A DNA stretch of 20,396 bases from the NCBI GenBank assembly GCA_036788195.1, contig DAIQNX010000048.1, forward strand, positions 1 through 20,396, in the 5' to 3' direction. The DNA comes from CALFXN01 sp937957815. Its GTDB lineage: Bacteria; Synergistota; Synergistia; Synergistales; Aminobacteriaceae. Numbering within the stretch: the stretch's first letter is position 1; every line of letters starts with the position of its first letter. Positions 7,071 to 14,416 of the stretch are shown here, piece by piece. The notes under the pieces are model-generated. The model did not search any database. It had not been told where the DNA came from and saw nothing but the letters and a program-made list of their open reading frames with translations. The position numbers and the translations under genes were made by a program.

Positions 7071-7630
7071 TATCCCTTTTTTTGTCCCTGAACGATGCTC
7101 TTTCCCTGGGAAAACGCTTCGAGATTCATCGGGAGGAACTTGGGCTTTTTCGTCCCGAGTTTATCCTTTATGGTCTCGATGCAGGCATCTTCCTTGACGA
7201 GATCGGATGCCCCCACGACAGCCCCGAGACCTACGATGTTGGCCACCTTGTCGCTGCCGAGCTTCTCAGCGGTCGAATTCATCGGAACGGCGAGAACGGT
7301 GACATCGGTCCTCGGGCGATCGTATTTCACGAGATCGCTGTTGTAGATCAGGATGCCGCCGGGCTTCGCGGAGTGCTCGAACTTCGTGAGGGACGGCTGG
7401 TTCATGATCACGACGACATCGGCTTCGGAAACAACGGGCGAAGCGATCTCGTCTTCACTCAGAATGACCCCGCAATTCGCGGTGCCGCCGCGCATCTCCG
7501 GACCATACGAGGGAATCCACGTGACGTGAAGCCCCTGGGTAATTCCCGTATAGGCAACGAGTTGTCCGAGAACCATTACTCCCTGTCCGCCGAATCCCGC
7601 CGCAAGTAGTGTTCTGTAAAAGGGAGCCAT
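7070..7630 (-). CDS. 2-oxoacid:ferredoxin oxidoreductase, gamma subunit
   Basis: A 186-residue gamma subunit (POR/KOR gamma family) of a four-subunit 2-oxoacid:ferredoxin oxidoreductase, which oxidises a 2-oxoacid with CoA to acyl-CoA, CO2 and reduced ferredoxin. The N-terminal glycine-rich AAGFGGQGVM (residues 10-19), IPSYGPEMRGGTANCGV (39-55) and ADVVVIMNQPSL (70-81) are diagnostic. The ATG is preceded by AGGAGG with 8 nt spacing, and that Shine-Dalgarno overlaps the beta-subunit stop codon (TAGGAGG), indicating coupled stoichiometric expression. It is the last subunit gene of the cluster. Its final codons run into the Nudix gene through a poly-A slippery stretch. KorC or VorC-type naming depends on the unknown substrate. 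Confidence 0.93.
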   Translation of the reverse strand: MAPFYRTLLAAGFGGQGVMVLGQLVAYTGITQGLHVTWIPSYGPEMRGGTANCGVILSEDEIASPVVSEADVVVIMNQPSLTKFEHSAKPGGILIYNSDLVKYDRPRTDVTVLAVPMNSTAEKLGSDKVANIVGLGAVVGASDLVKEDACIETIKDKLGTKKPKFLPMNLEAFSQGKSIVQGQKKG

Positions 7631-7642
7631 CGTTCCAGCCTC

Positions 7643-8389
7643 CTACTCGAAGTCCTTGTAGACGCCCAGCGGATAATAGGGCATCATGGACGAAATCGTC
7701 CAGTCGAATGCTTCGACCGGGCGGAGCCCCCAGTTTGTCGGACACGACGAAAGAACTTCGACAAGCGAAAACCCCTTGCCGTCGACCTGGTTCCGGAAGG
7801 CCTTCTTAATCGCCTGCTTCGCCTTGATGATGTACTTCGGCTGAGCTACACTGACACGCTCGATGTATCCGGGAGACGCCAGGGAGCTCAGAAGTTCACA
7901 TATGCGAATCGGATACCCGTTCACCTTCGCGTCGCGCCCGAGCGGGCATGTAGTCGCCTTCTGGCCGATAAGGGTCGTCGGAGCCATCTGACCTCCGGTC
8001 ATTCCGTAGATCGCGTTGTTGATGAAGACCACGGTGATGTTTTCGTTTCTGTTTGCAGCGTGGATGATTTCGGCCATTCCGATCGACGCGAGATCGCCGT
8101 CGCCCTGATACGTGAACACAACCCTGTCGGGACGGACGCGTTTCAGTCCGGTCGCGGTCGCAGGCGCACGCCCATGAGCCGCCTCGCAGAAATCTACGTC
8201 AATATAGTTGTACATCAGCGCCGCGCATCCGACTGGCGCAACTCCGATCGTCCTGTCCTGAATCCCGAGCTCATCGATGACTTCACAGACGAGTCGATGT
8301 GCGATCCCGTGTCCGCAGCCGGGACAATAATGCGAGAAGACGTTCGGCATCCAGGATTTCGGCCGTTCGTAAACCTTGACTTCCTTCAT
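7643..8389 (-). CDS. 2-oxoacid:ferredoxin oxidoreductase, TPP-binding beta subunit
   Basis: A 248-residue catalytic beta subunit (KorB / VorA-type). The thiamine-diphosphate motif starts at GDGD (96-99) and ends at INN (123-125). Cysteines C22 and C25 in YCPGCGHG and C55 in APVGC fit the 4Fe-4S cluster ligands of the family; a fourth ligand is expected further on. The tail region SSCPTNWGL is also characteristic. The start is set at ATG 8389: GGAAGGGG lies 8 nt upstream. The longer reading frame to 8500 overlaps the vorB 3' end with non-homologous sequence, and GTG codons at 8398 and 8392 lie too near the Shine-Dalgarno. It follows vorB by 17 bp and precedes the gamma gene by 12 bp. The substrate could be branched-chain 2-oxoacids or 2-oxoglutarate. 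Confidence 0.94.
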   Translation of the reverse strand: MKEVKVYERPKSWMPNVFSHYCPGCGHGIAHRLVCEVIDELGIQDRTIGVAPVGCAALMYNYIDVDFCEAAHGRAPATATGLKRVRPDRVVFTYQGDGDLASIGMAEIIHAANRNENITVVFINNAIYGMTGGQMAPTTLIGQKATTCPLGRDAKVNGYPIRICELLSSLASPGYIERVSVAQPKYIIKAKQAIKKAFRNQVDGKGFSLVEVLSSCPTNWGLRPVEAFDWTISSMMPYYPLGVYKDFE

Positions 8390-8406
8390 CACAGACACCC
8401 CTTCCG

Positions 8407-9465
8407 CTAACCCAGGATCTTCAGGCATGCGTCCTCGATTTCCTTCACAGAGGGAGACATGCCGCCGGAACGCCCGTAGAAAGAAACGGGATACGCGCAC
8501 TTGGTCGCGATCTTGACGTCGTCGATCATCTGGCCGCAGTTCATCTCGACGACGAGAATCCCCTTCGCTGATTTCGGAATGGCCTCGTATGCGCTGTAGG
8601 GGAACGGCCAGAGTGAAATCGGGCGAACCATTCCGACCCTGTATCCCTTGCTCCTCAGGTTCGTCAGAGCGGAGCGGGCGATACGCGCAGTGGTCCCATA
8701 CGCCGAGATGACGAGATCGGCATCATCGACCATCACATTCTCCGAACGTCGCTCGTTATCCACGATGACGGCGTATTTCTTCTGGAGATTCCTGTTGTGC
8801 TCCTCGAGTTCCTCGGGAGCCAGATAGAGACTCTTCAGATGGCTTCTCTTGCCGCCCCGTTCAGGCATGTAGCCGAGCGCCCACGTGGTGTTGTCCGGAA
8901 GGCCTTCGGTATGATGCGGTTTTATCTCGACCGCTTCCATCATCTGCCCCATAAACCCGTCCGCGAGGACCATCGTCAGAATACGATACTTCTGAGAAAG
9001 ATCGAACGCGAGCTGCGTGAGGTCGACAGCCTCCTGCAACGTACTCGGCGCAAGGACGATGACATTGTAGTCACCGTTACCGCCGCCTTTCGTCGCCTGA
9101 AGATAGTCGGCCTGTGAGGGGAGGATGCTTCCGAGTCCGGGGCCGCCGCGCATAACGTTGACCACGACTGCGGGAATCTCCGACCCGGCGATGTACGTGA
9201 TTCCTTCGGACATCAGGGAAATTCCGGGACTCGAGGACGTCGTCATAACGCGGTATCCGGTCGCTCCGCCGCCGAGGACCATGTTGATCGCGGCGACTTC
9301 GCTCTCCGCCTGGACGAATTGTCCGCCGATCTCGGGCAAATGCGCGGACATGTACTCCGGAATTTCGTTCTGCGGGGTTATCGGGTATCCGAAGAAAAAT
9401 CTGCACCCGGCCTGGATAGCAGCTTCAGCAATCGCTTCTGTTCCCTTCATGAGTACGCGGGCCAT
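8407..9465 (-). CDS. vorB: 2-oxoacid:ferredoxin oxidoreductase, alpha subunit (VorB type)
   Basis: A 352-residue alpha subunit with the pyrimidine-binding domain first (ARVLMKGTEAIAEAA, FFFGYPITPQNEIPEYMS, QAESEVAAINMVLGGG, TSSSSPG-like segment, MRGGPGLGSILPSQADYLQA) and a transketolase-C-like domain at about 235-350. These segments are closest, from memory of the family, to VorB of the 2-oxoisovalerate:ferredoxin oxidoreductases, although KorA of 2-oxoglutarate enzymes is related. The start is ATG 9465, five bases after a near-perfect GGAGGTGA; the frame extends to a GTG at 9474, but that codon lies inside the Shine-Dalgarno. It follows the ferredoxin gene by 18 bp. In an amino-acid fermenter the reaction would yield isobutyryl-CoA or similar plus reduced ferredoxin. 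Confidence 0.93.
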   Translation of the reverse strand: MARVLMKGTEAIAEAAIQAGCRFFFGYPITPQNEIPEYMSAHLPEIGGQFVQAESEVAAINMVLGGGATGYRVMTTSSSPGISLMSEGITYIAGSEIPAVVVNVMRGGPGLGSILPSQADYLQATKGGGNGDYNVIVLAPSTLQEAVDLTQLAFDLSQKYRILTMVLADGFMGQMMEAVEIKPHHTEGLPDNTTWALGYMPERGGKRSHLKSLYLAPEELEEHNRNLQKKYAVIVDNERRSENVMVDDADLVISAYGTTARIARSALTNLRSKGYRVGMVRPISLWPFPYSAYEAIPKSAKGILVVEMNCGQMIDDVKIATKCAYPVSFYGRSGGMSPSVKEIEDACLKILG

Positions 9466-9483
9466 AAATGTCACCTCCGAATG

Positions 9484-9699
9484 CTAGTCTTCGATCCTGT
9501 AAACCTCGATAGCCGCATCCGGGCAGCTCATCGCACACATGCCGCACCCGATGCACCCCTCCTTGTACTGTTCACAAGGTCTGTGACCGCGGTCGTTGAT
9601 ACGTTCAGAAATCCGCAGCACCTTCACGGGACACGCCGCTACGCACAACCCACAGCTTTTGCAATACTCTTCGAGAACGGTGATTCTTCCCTTCGCCAT
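9484..9699 (-). CDS. 2-oxoacid oxidoreductase delta subunit, 2x[4Fe-4S] ferredoxin
   Basis: A 71-residue ferredoxin-like protein with two 4Fe-4S motifs: CKSCGLCVAACP and CIGCGMCAMSCP. Such small subunits pass electrons from the beta-subunit cluster to external ferredoxin. The start is taken at ATG 9699, giving MAKGRITVLEEYC, a typical delta-subunit N-terminus, with GGAAGGGGTGG upstream. A further ATG at 9723 lies before this Shine-Dalgarno and would add residues unlike the family. It is the first gene of the oxidoreductase cluster and is separated from the P-loop NTPase gene by 53 bp, the largest space in this part of the window. Confidence 0.92.
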   Translation of the reverse strand: MAKGRITVLEEYCKSCGLCVAACPVKVLRISERINDRGHRPCEQYKEGCIGCGMCAMSCPDAAIEVYRIED

Positions 9700-9752
9700 G
9701 ACACGCACCACCCCTTCCAGCATTTATGAAACACGTGAGACTCGAAAATAAC

Positions 9753-10514
9753 TCACTGTCGACGATCACCCTGCGACCAGATGCATCCGTCCTCCCACGG
9801 GAGAAGCATATATCGGGAAACGGGCCATACCGGAATCGCTTCATGGGGTTTCTGAAGCGTTCGGACTTCGTCAAGCAGCGCCGGCGCGACCCCTGCGTAT
9901 AGAACCGGAAGACCGAGGGTGCGACCGGCTTCCCGGACTACGGACAATCCTTCGAGACAATGCGCGGCGGTCGTTTCCTGCATAAGGTGAGAATTGCTGA
10001 TAAGGGCTCCGACACGAAGTCCTCCGATGGATTCCATCTTTCTGAGCATCTGCTCTATTCGCGCCGTTGAGGACGTTACCGGACGGAAGGCGTTGACAAC
10101 GAGGACGAGAAGATAGCCGGACTTCCTGATTTCGGGCTCGAACTGCTTCAGCGCCAACGCGCCCTCGGCGTCTCCCCCGATATCGAGGAGAAGGCTCCCG
10201 TTTTCCGAGGAAAGAGCCCACCCGACCTTTGCGTTGATGACGGACATGTCGCTCCACTTGGCGTGTTCCGGCGGAGTGATGATGGAAAAACCCTTGCCTT
10301 TCAGCGTTTCGGAAACCTGTCTGACACAGAAATAGGGATTGATGATATCGACGTCTGCGATAGTGACGTTGTGTCCCGATGCCTTGAGCCCGAGAGCGAG
10401 GTTGAGAACCCATTCGGTTTTTCCGGATCCAAGCGCCCCGGTCACGGCGATCGTCTTCGGCCATTCATAGAGCTTGATGAGATCGGCAAAAACGGTAATG
10501 TCATCCGGAATCAC
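9753..10514 (-). CDS. Uncharacterised P-loop (MinD/CobQ-like) nucleotide-binding protein
   Basis: A 253-residue P-loop NTPase that I cannot assign to a named function. The Walker A motif GALGSGKT is at 26-33, with a deviant loop lacking the signature N-terminal lysine of true ParA/MinD. ADVDIINPYFC at 53-63 resembles a switch I region, and LLLDIGGDAEGA at 108-119 a Walker B/switch II. VVNAFRP (139-145) and ALISNSHL (170-177) follow the strands expected to end in nucleotide-base-binding Asn residues. This pattern fits SIMIBI-class proteins (MinD, CooC, NifH relatives). It ends in a Trp/Cys-rich tail (LLPWEDGCIW). No transmembrane segment is seen. The GTG start overlaps the fmt stop as GTGA, and the ferredoxin-oxidoreductase genes follow. 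A role in assembling or regulating that iron-sulfur enzyme is only an inference from position. Confidence 0.85.
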   Translation of the reverse strand: MIPDDITVFADLIKLYEWPKTIAVTGALGSGKTEWVLNLALGLKASGHNVTIADVDIINPYFCVRQVSETLKGKGFSIITPPEHAKWSDMSVINAKVGWALSSENGSLLLDIGGDAEGALALKQFEPEIRKSGYLLVLVVNAFRPVTSSTARIEQMLRKMESIGGLRVGALISNSHLMQETTAAHCLEGLSVVREAGRTLGLPVLYAGVAPALLDEVRTLQKPHEAIPVWPVSRYMLLPWEDGCIWSQGDRRQ

Positions 10515-11440
10515 TCCAGAACCGCCCCCTTGTTCAAACGAATGCCCCGTATCCAGTCAGAAGCCGTCATGGTGCGCTTCCCCTCGGGCTGAACGGAAAT
10601 CAGGGTCACTCCTCCGCGCCCCGCCGCAACGACCGGGAATCCCTCCCTGTCGATGTCGAGAAGCGTTCCCGGACTTCCCGTCCCTTCCGACTTTCTCGTT
10701 CGCCAGACTTTTACCCTCTTTCCCTGAAGGAAAAAAAACGCCCCGGGTTCCGGGTTGAATGCGCGAACTCGATTGTGTATCGTGTCCGACGGTTCCGACC
10801 ACACGACACGAGATTCATCTTTGTGAATTTTTACCGCATACGAAACGGATTCAGAATTTTGCTCTCTAAACTCACAAGTTCCATCAATAATAGATTTTAC
10901 ACCATTGAGGAAAAGCTCGCTACCTTTATTCGCACAAATCGAAGCGAATTCCCCTGCGCAGGTGTCCCCGGGAATCGGTATCGTCTCCTGAGCGACGATG
11001 GGGCCCGCGTCCATCGACTCGACGAGCCTGAAGAGCGTTACGCCCGACTCGCTGTCGCCCGCGAGAATCGATCGCTGTACCGGTGCGGCGCCCCGATAGC
11101 GCGGAAGGAGTGACGGATGTATGTTGTAACACCCGAAACGGGGAAGGTTGAGGAAGGGAGGAAGGACTTTCTGTCCGAAGTCGACAACCAGAAGAAGATC
11201 CGGGGTATCCTCTTCAAGGAGGTTCTTCAGGATGGCATCGTTCCGAAGGCATTCTGTGCGGTGAATATCGATACCAGCGTCGTGACACCATACGTCGACT
11301 TCGGTCGGTCGCGACTTGAGTCCTCGTCCGGCGACCGAGGGAGTTCCGGTGACGACGAGCCCGAAACGGATCCCCCGGGAAAGGCGGGAGAGACACTCCG
11401 CTGCAAACGAACCGGATCCGACGAACCAGAACTTCGTCAC
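10511..11440 (-). CDS. fmt: Methionyl-tRNA formyltransferase
   Basis: A 309-residue enzyme that formylates initiator Met-tRNA with 10-formyl-tetrahydrofolate. The catalytic triad falls at the same numbers as in E. coli: N106 and H108 in CYNIHPSLLPRYRGAAP, and D144 in MDAGPIV. The SLLPRYRGA signature is at 110-118. The formyltransferase fold covers about 1-190, and the C-terminal OB-like tRNA-binding domain about 205-300. GTG start, overlapping the def stop (GTGA), with GAGG 4 nt upstream. The def-fmt pair is the standard bacterial arrangement: one adds and the other removes the formyl group. The interdomain segment (about 10801-10920) is much richer in A+T than the rest of the gene. The stop overlaps the next gene as GTGA. 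Confidence 0.96.
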   Translation of the reverse strand: MTKFWFVGSGSFAAECLSRLSRGIRFGLVVTGTPSVAGRGLKSRPTEVDVWCHDAGIDIHRTECLRNDAILKNLLEEDTPDLLLVVDFGQKVLPPFLNLPRFGCYNIHPSLLPRYRGAAPVQRSILAGDSESGVTLFRLVESMDAGPIVAQETIPIPGDTCAGEFASICANKGSELFLNGVKSIIDGTCEFREQNSESVSYAVKIHKDESRVVWSEPSDTIHNRVRAFNPEPGAFFFLQGKRVKVWRTRKSEGTGSPGTLLDIDREGFPVVAAGRGGVTLISVQPEGKRTMTASDWIRGIRLNKGAVLE

Positions 11441-11934
11441 ATGTCCTCTTCCCTTTCAAGACGCCGCATCTTCTTTCGAACGAGATTCCGCTTCAGCGGG
11501 GACATCGTGTCGATGAGAAGACGCCCGTTCAGATGGTCAATTTCATGAAGGAACGCCCGAGCGACGAACCCTTCCGCAGACAGAACGCGCTCGTTGCCGT
11601 ATTCGTCGAAAGCTCTGACCGTGACCTTATTCGCGCGACGCACCTTCGTGAAGATTCCGGGAAAGCTCAGACACCCCTCCTCGCCTTCCTGCTCTCCTTC
11701 TGCTGATTCGACGACAGGGTTGATGAGGGTCTGCGTCTTCTCTCCGTCGAAAACGACGGCAATCCGCGCGGACCAACCGACTTGCGGTCCCGCGAGGCCG
11801 ACTCCATCCCTCTCATGCATTATTTTCACCATGGCGGAGATTCTTTCGCGCATCGCGTCATCGAATTCCGTAATGCGACTCGTCGATCCCCTTAAAACCG
11901 GATCAGGATACACCCGTAAACGCATTTCTTCCAC
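11437..11934 (-). CDS. def: Peptide deformylase
   Basis: A 165-residue metalloenzyme removing the N-formyl group from nascent proteins. The three conserved motifs are intact: GVGLAGPQVG (44-53, with Q51), EGCLSFP (86-92, metal ligand C88) and HEIDH (130-134; ligands H130 and H134, catalytic E131). The highly charged C-terminus (KRNLVRKKMRRLEREED) is longer than the minimal fold and may contact the ribosome. The start is GTG at 11934, seven bases after GAGGTGA; ATG at 11925 is possible but lies too far from that Shine-Dalgarno. The Shine-Dalgarno sits right behind the rpsA terminator, so expression may rely on read-through or on an unseen promoter inside rpsA. It overlaps fmt. Confidence 0.96.
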   Translation of the reverse strand: MEEMRLRVYPDPVLRGSTSRITEFDDAMRERISAMVKIMHERDGVGLAGPQVGWSARIAVVFDGEKTQTLINPVVESAEGEQEGEEGCLSFPGIFTKVRRANKVTVRAFDEYGNERVLSAEGFVARAFLHEIDHLNGRLLIDTMSPLKRNLVRKKMRRLEREEDM

Positions 11935-11950
11935 AGCTCAATCACCTCAA

Positions 11951-11984
11951 ACAAAAGGCAGGGTCGCGTTCGTGCGACCCTGCC
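11951..11984 (-). terminator. Intrinsic terminator after rpsA
   Basis: A perfect 11-bp stem: GGCAGGGTCGC (11957-11967) pairs with 11974-11984 around a 6-nt loop. On the minus strand it is followed at once by TTTTGTTT (11956-11949). It lies 18 bp beyond the rpsA stop and directly before the def Shine-Dalgarno. Stem, loop and U tract all fit a rho-independent terminator acting on minus-strand transcription only. It divides the alaS-rpsA group from the def-fmt group. Confidence 0.88.
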
Positions 11985-12002
11985 CTCGCGGTTTTCCAAA
12001 AT

Positions 12003-13553
12003 TTACTGTCTGAAGGAGTCTTTCAGGAAATCTCCGATCGTGACCTGCTGCTCGTCGACGGGGTAGGAAGAGGGCTTTTCCTTTTCCCGCTCGACCTTTG
12101 GAGCTGACGCACGGCGTTTTTTCTCTTCCTCGTGTCGCTTCCGTCCCTCGTCTTCCTCGAGAGCGCTCAGGCTGAGGCGCATCCTTCGTTCCGACGGGTT
12201 GATCTCGATCACGCGCGCAATGACTTCCTGTCCTTCGGAAAGGACATCCTGCGGCTTGTCGACGCGCTTCGTACTCAGCTGCGAGATGTGAATGAGAGCT
12301 TCCACGCCCTCTTCGACCTCGACGAAGGCTCCGAAATCCGCAAGGCGGACGACCTTGACGGTGATGTCCTGGCCGACATTGAAGCGCGAGTCGATGTTTG
12401 CCCACGGATCATGAAGCTGCTTGTAACCGAGACTGATGCGCTTCTTTTCGCCGTCGACGTCCAGAACGACGACCTCGACTTCCTGTCCCTTCTTGAGAAC
12501 TTCCTTGGGGTGCTTGATCCTCGCCCAGCAGAGATCTCCGATGTGGATGAGTCCCTCAACTCCGGGTTCTATCTCAACGAAGGCTCCGAAGTCCGTGACG
12601 TTCGTGACGACTCCCGTCGTTCGAGTTCCGCTCTTCCACCGTTCTGTTGCGGTAAGCCACGGATCGGGCTGTGTCTGCTTGATGCTGAGGGAAATACGGC
12701 TGTTCTCCCTGTCGATTCCGATGACCTTGACAGTAACGGTATCGCCCTTCTTGACGAGATCCTTGGGCTTGTTGTTGCGCTTCCACGACAGCTCGCTCAT
12801 ATGGACGAGACCGTCGATCGGACCGAGATTGACAAAAACTCCGAACGCGGTAATGCTGCTGACGGTGCCTTCGAGAACCGCGCCTTCGACGACGTTTCCG
12901 TAGAAGGAATCCCTCTGGGTAGACAGTTCCTGTTCAAGCAAGAGTCGACGGGAAAGGACGAGCCGGCGTTTTCTTCGATCCTTCTCAAGCAGCTTGACTT
13001 CGAATTCCTCTCCGACGTATTTGCCGGGATTGACTCCGCGTCCTTCGGCGGCGAGATGGGAAATGGGGACAAATCCCTCCAGGGAGCAGCAGTCAACCAT
13101 GAGACCGCCCTTGACCTTGCGAAGCCCGCGTACGGTAACCACGTCGTTCTGGGAGAGCTTTTCCTCAAGGGTGTTCCATCTTTTGTCGAACTCACAGCGC
13201 CATCGGCTAACATGAAGCTGTGCTTCTTCGCCATGGCGGACGTTGATGACCTCTACCGTGACCGGATCGTTGATCTCGGGCTTCTCCGCATCGTTGACGA
13301 GCATTTTGTGGGACCACTCACGGGCCGGAAGAAAACCTTCGCACTTGTATCCGACATCCACGAGCCATCCGTCGTCGCCCTGGCCAACGATATTCCCCGA
13401 AATGATCTTTCCTCGGTGGAGATCCTCCATGTCGCCATACTTTCTGAGGATACTCTCCATACTTTCCTCGACGGGTGCCTCCACGTGCTCCATTTCCTCT
13501 TCAGTCGTGCTTTCCCGGGTATTCAGATTGTCCTTCATTTCCTCTTGTGTCAT
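12003..13553 (-). CDS. rpsA: 30S ribosomal protein S1
   Basis: A 516-residue RNA-binding protein that helps mRNA reach the 30S subunit. Five S1 (OB-fold) repeats are visible at about 48-118, 137-203, 223-293, 309-379 and 393-463; repeats 3-5 carry the strongest consensus (for example ADFGAFVEVEEGVEALIHIS). Gammaproteobacterial S1 has six repeats and most Firmicutes four, so five is intermediate. The N-terminal 45 residues are acidic, and the tail after 465 is highly charged and probably disordered. The start is set at ATG 13553, overlapping the ispH stop as ATGA; the open frame continues 40 codons upstream, but that stretch is ispH read in another frame. A terminator follows 18 bp after the stop. 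Confidence 0.95.
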   Translation of the reverse strand: MTQEEMKDNLNTRESTTEEEMEHVEAPVEESMESILRKYGDMEDLHRGKIISGNIVGQGDDGWLVDVGYKCEGFLPAREWSHKMLVNDAEKPEINDPVTVEVINVRHGEEAQLHVSRWRCEFDKRWNTLEEKLSQNDVVTVRGLRKVKGGLMVDCCSLEGFVPISHLAAEGRGVNPGKYVGEEFEVKLLEKDRRKRRLVLSRRLLLEQELSTQRDSFYGNVVEGAVLEGTVSSITAFGVFVNLGPIDGLVHMSELSWKRNNKPKDLVKKGDTVTVKVIGIDRENSRISLSIKQTQPDPWLTATERWKSGTRTTGVVTNVTDFGAFVEIEPGVEGLIHIGDLCWARIKHPKEVLKKGQEVEVVVLDVDGEKKRISLGYKQLHDPWANIDSRFNVGQDITVKVVRLADFGAFVEVEEGVEALIHISQLSTKRVDKPQDVLSEGQEVIARVIEINPSERRMRLSLSALEEDEGRKRHEEEKKRRASAPKVEREKEKPSSYPVDEQQVTIGDFLKDSFRQ

Positions 13554-14416
13554 AGTCTTCCATCCCCCTTGACTCCCTGCGAAGTCGCTAATGCTGTTTT
13601 CAACTGGTCGATCAACCAGTCCGGGGTACTCGCCCCCGCTGCAATTCCTATACTGCGCTTTCCGGCAAGCCACCTCCCGTCAAGTTCTTCCGCATGTTCT
13701 ATCCACAGGACATCCGTATTCTTCGATCGGACGATATCGACGAGCTTTCCCGTATTCGCGCTGTTCCTGCCTCCGATGACGATGACACCATCGACATTTC
13801 GCGCCAGTTCGCGTATTCCCTGCTGACGTTCGACCGTCGCCTTGCATATTGTATTGAAAACACGAAGTTCGTCGACGAACGCCACCAATGACGTGGCGAC
13901 GCCGGCGAGACATTCTTCTTTTTGTGTCGTCTGAGATATTACTCCAATACGACTGAATTTGCCAATACTCCGCGCCTCCTCCGCGCCGCTCACGACGGAA
14001 ACGTTCCCGGGACTGACACATCCGCGGATTGCCCTGACTTCGGGGTGGTCGTTGTCCCCGACGATGACGATGTGGTACCCTTCTTCCGAAAGGAAACGCG
14101 CGAGATCCTGCGCCTTCTTCACGAAGGGGCAGGTCCCGTCGATAATGTCACATTCCTTCGACTCCAGTTCCGCGTACACATCGGGCGAAATGCCGTGTGC
14201 GCGGATGAAGACCTTGGCACCACGGGGTATATCGGCTGGAACCTCCACGACAAACGCACCGATCTTCGAAAGACGCTCGACTTCCTGAGGGTTGTGAATC
14301 GGCATTCCGAGAGCGTACACTGTTCCTTCCGTCCGCAAGGCATTCTCGAGGCGATCAATGGCCCTTCGGACGCCAAAGCAGAGCCCGGTCGGTTTCGCTA
14401 CGACTACGTGTCTCAA
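13550..14416 (-). CDS. ispH: 4-hydroxy-3-methylbut-2-enyl diphosphate reductase
   Basis: A 288-residue iron-sulfur enzyme, last step of the MEP pathway: HMBPP to IPP and DMAPP. Cluster cysteines are C13 (PTGLCFGV), C96 (IDGTCPFV) and C191 (NTICKATVERQ). Substrate-site residues H41, H74, H124 and E126 carry the same numbers as in E. coli IspH, with T164 (SQTTQ) and N218 (GGRNSANT) also present. It begins with TTG at 14416 overlapping the miaA stop (TTGA); AAGGAA lies 8 nt upstream. Its stop overlaps the rpsA start. In several clostridia IspH and S1 form one polypeptide; here they remain two overlapping genes in different frames. Confidence 0.96.
   Translation of the reverse strand: MRHVVVAKPTGLCFGVRRAIDRLENALRTEGTVYALGMPIHNPQEVERLSKIGAFVVEVPADIPRGAKVFIRAHGISPDVYAELESKECDIIDGTCPFVKKAQDLARFLSEEGYHIVIVGDNDHPEVRAIRGCVSPGNVSVVSGAEEARSIGKFSRIGVISQTTQKEECLAGVATSLVAFVDELRVFNTICKATVERQQGIRELARNVDGVIVIGGRNSANTGKLVDIVRSKNTDVLWIEHAEELDGRWLAGKRSIGIAAGASTPDWLIDQLKTALATSQGVKGDGRL

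Noticed and set aside
9700..9752. Promoter or operator in the 53-bp space before the ferredoxin subunit gene
   Set aside because: CATAAA resembles a -10 box but no acceptable -35 lies at the right distance. The GTGAG/CTCAC inverted repeat has only 5 bp with a 12-nt loop, too weak to call.
12003..13673. Longer rpsA start upstream of 13553
   Set aside because: The extra 40 codons overlap ispH, carry no Shine-Dalgarno at a suitable start, and encode sequence unlike S1. The ATGA overlap at 13553 fits the operon pattern.
12132..13826. 564-codon plus-strand open frame opposite rpsA
   Set aside because: The minus strand encodes five clear S1 repeats. The opposite frame shows no motif and its edges ignore gene boundaries.
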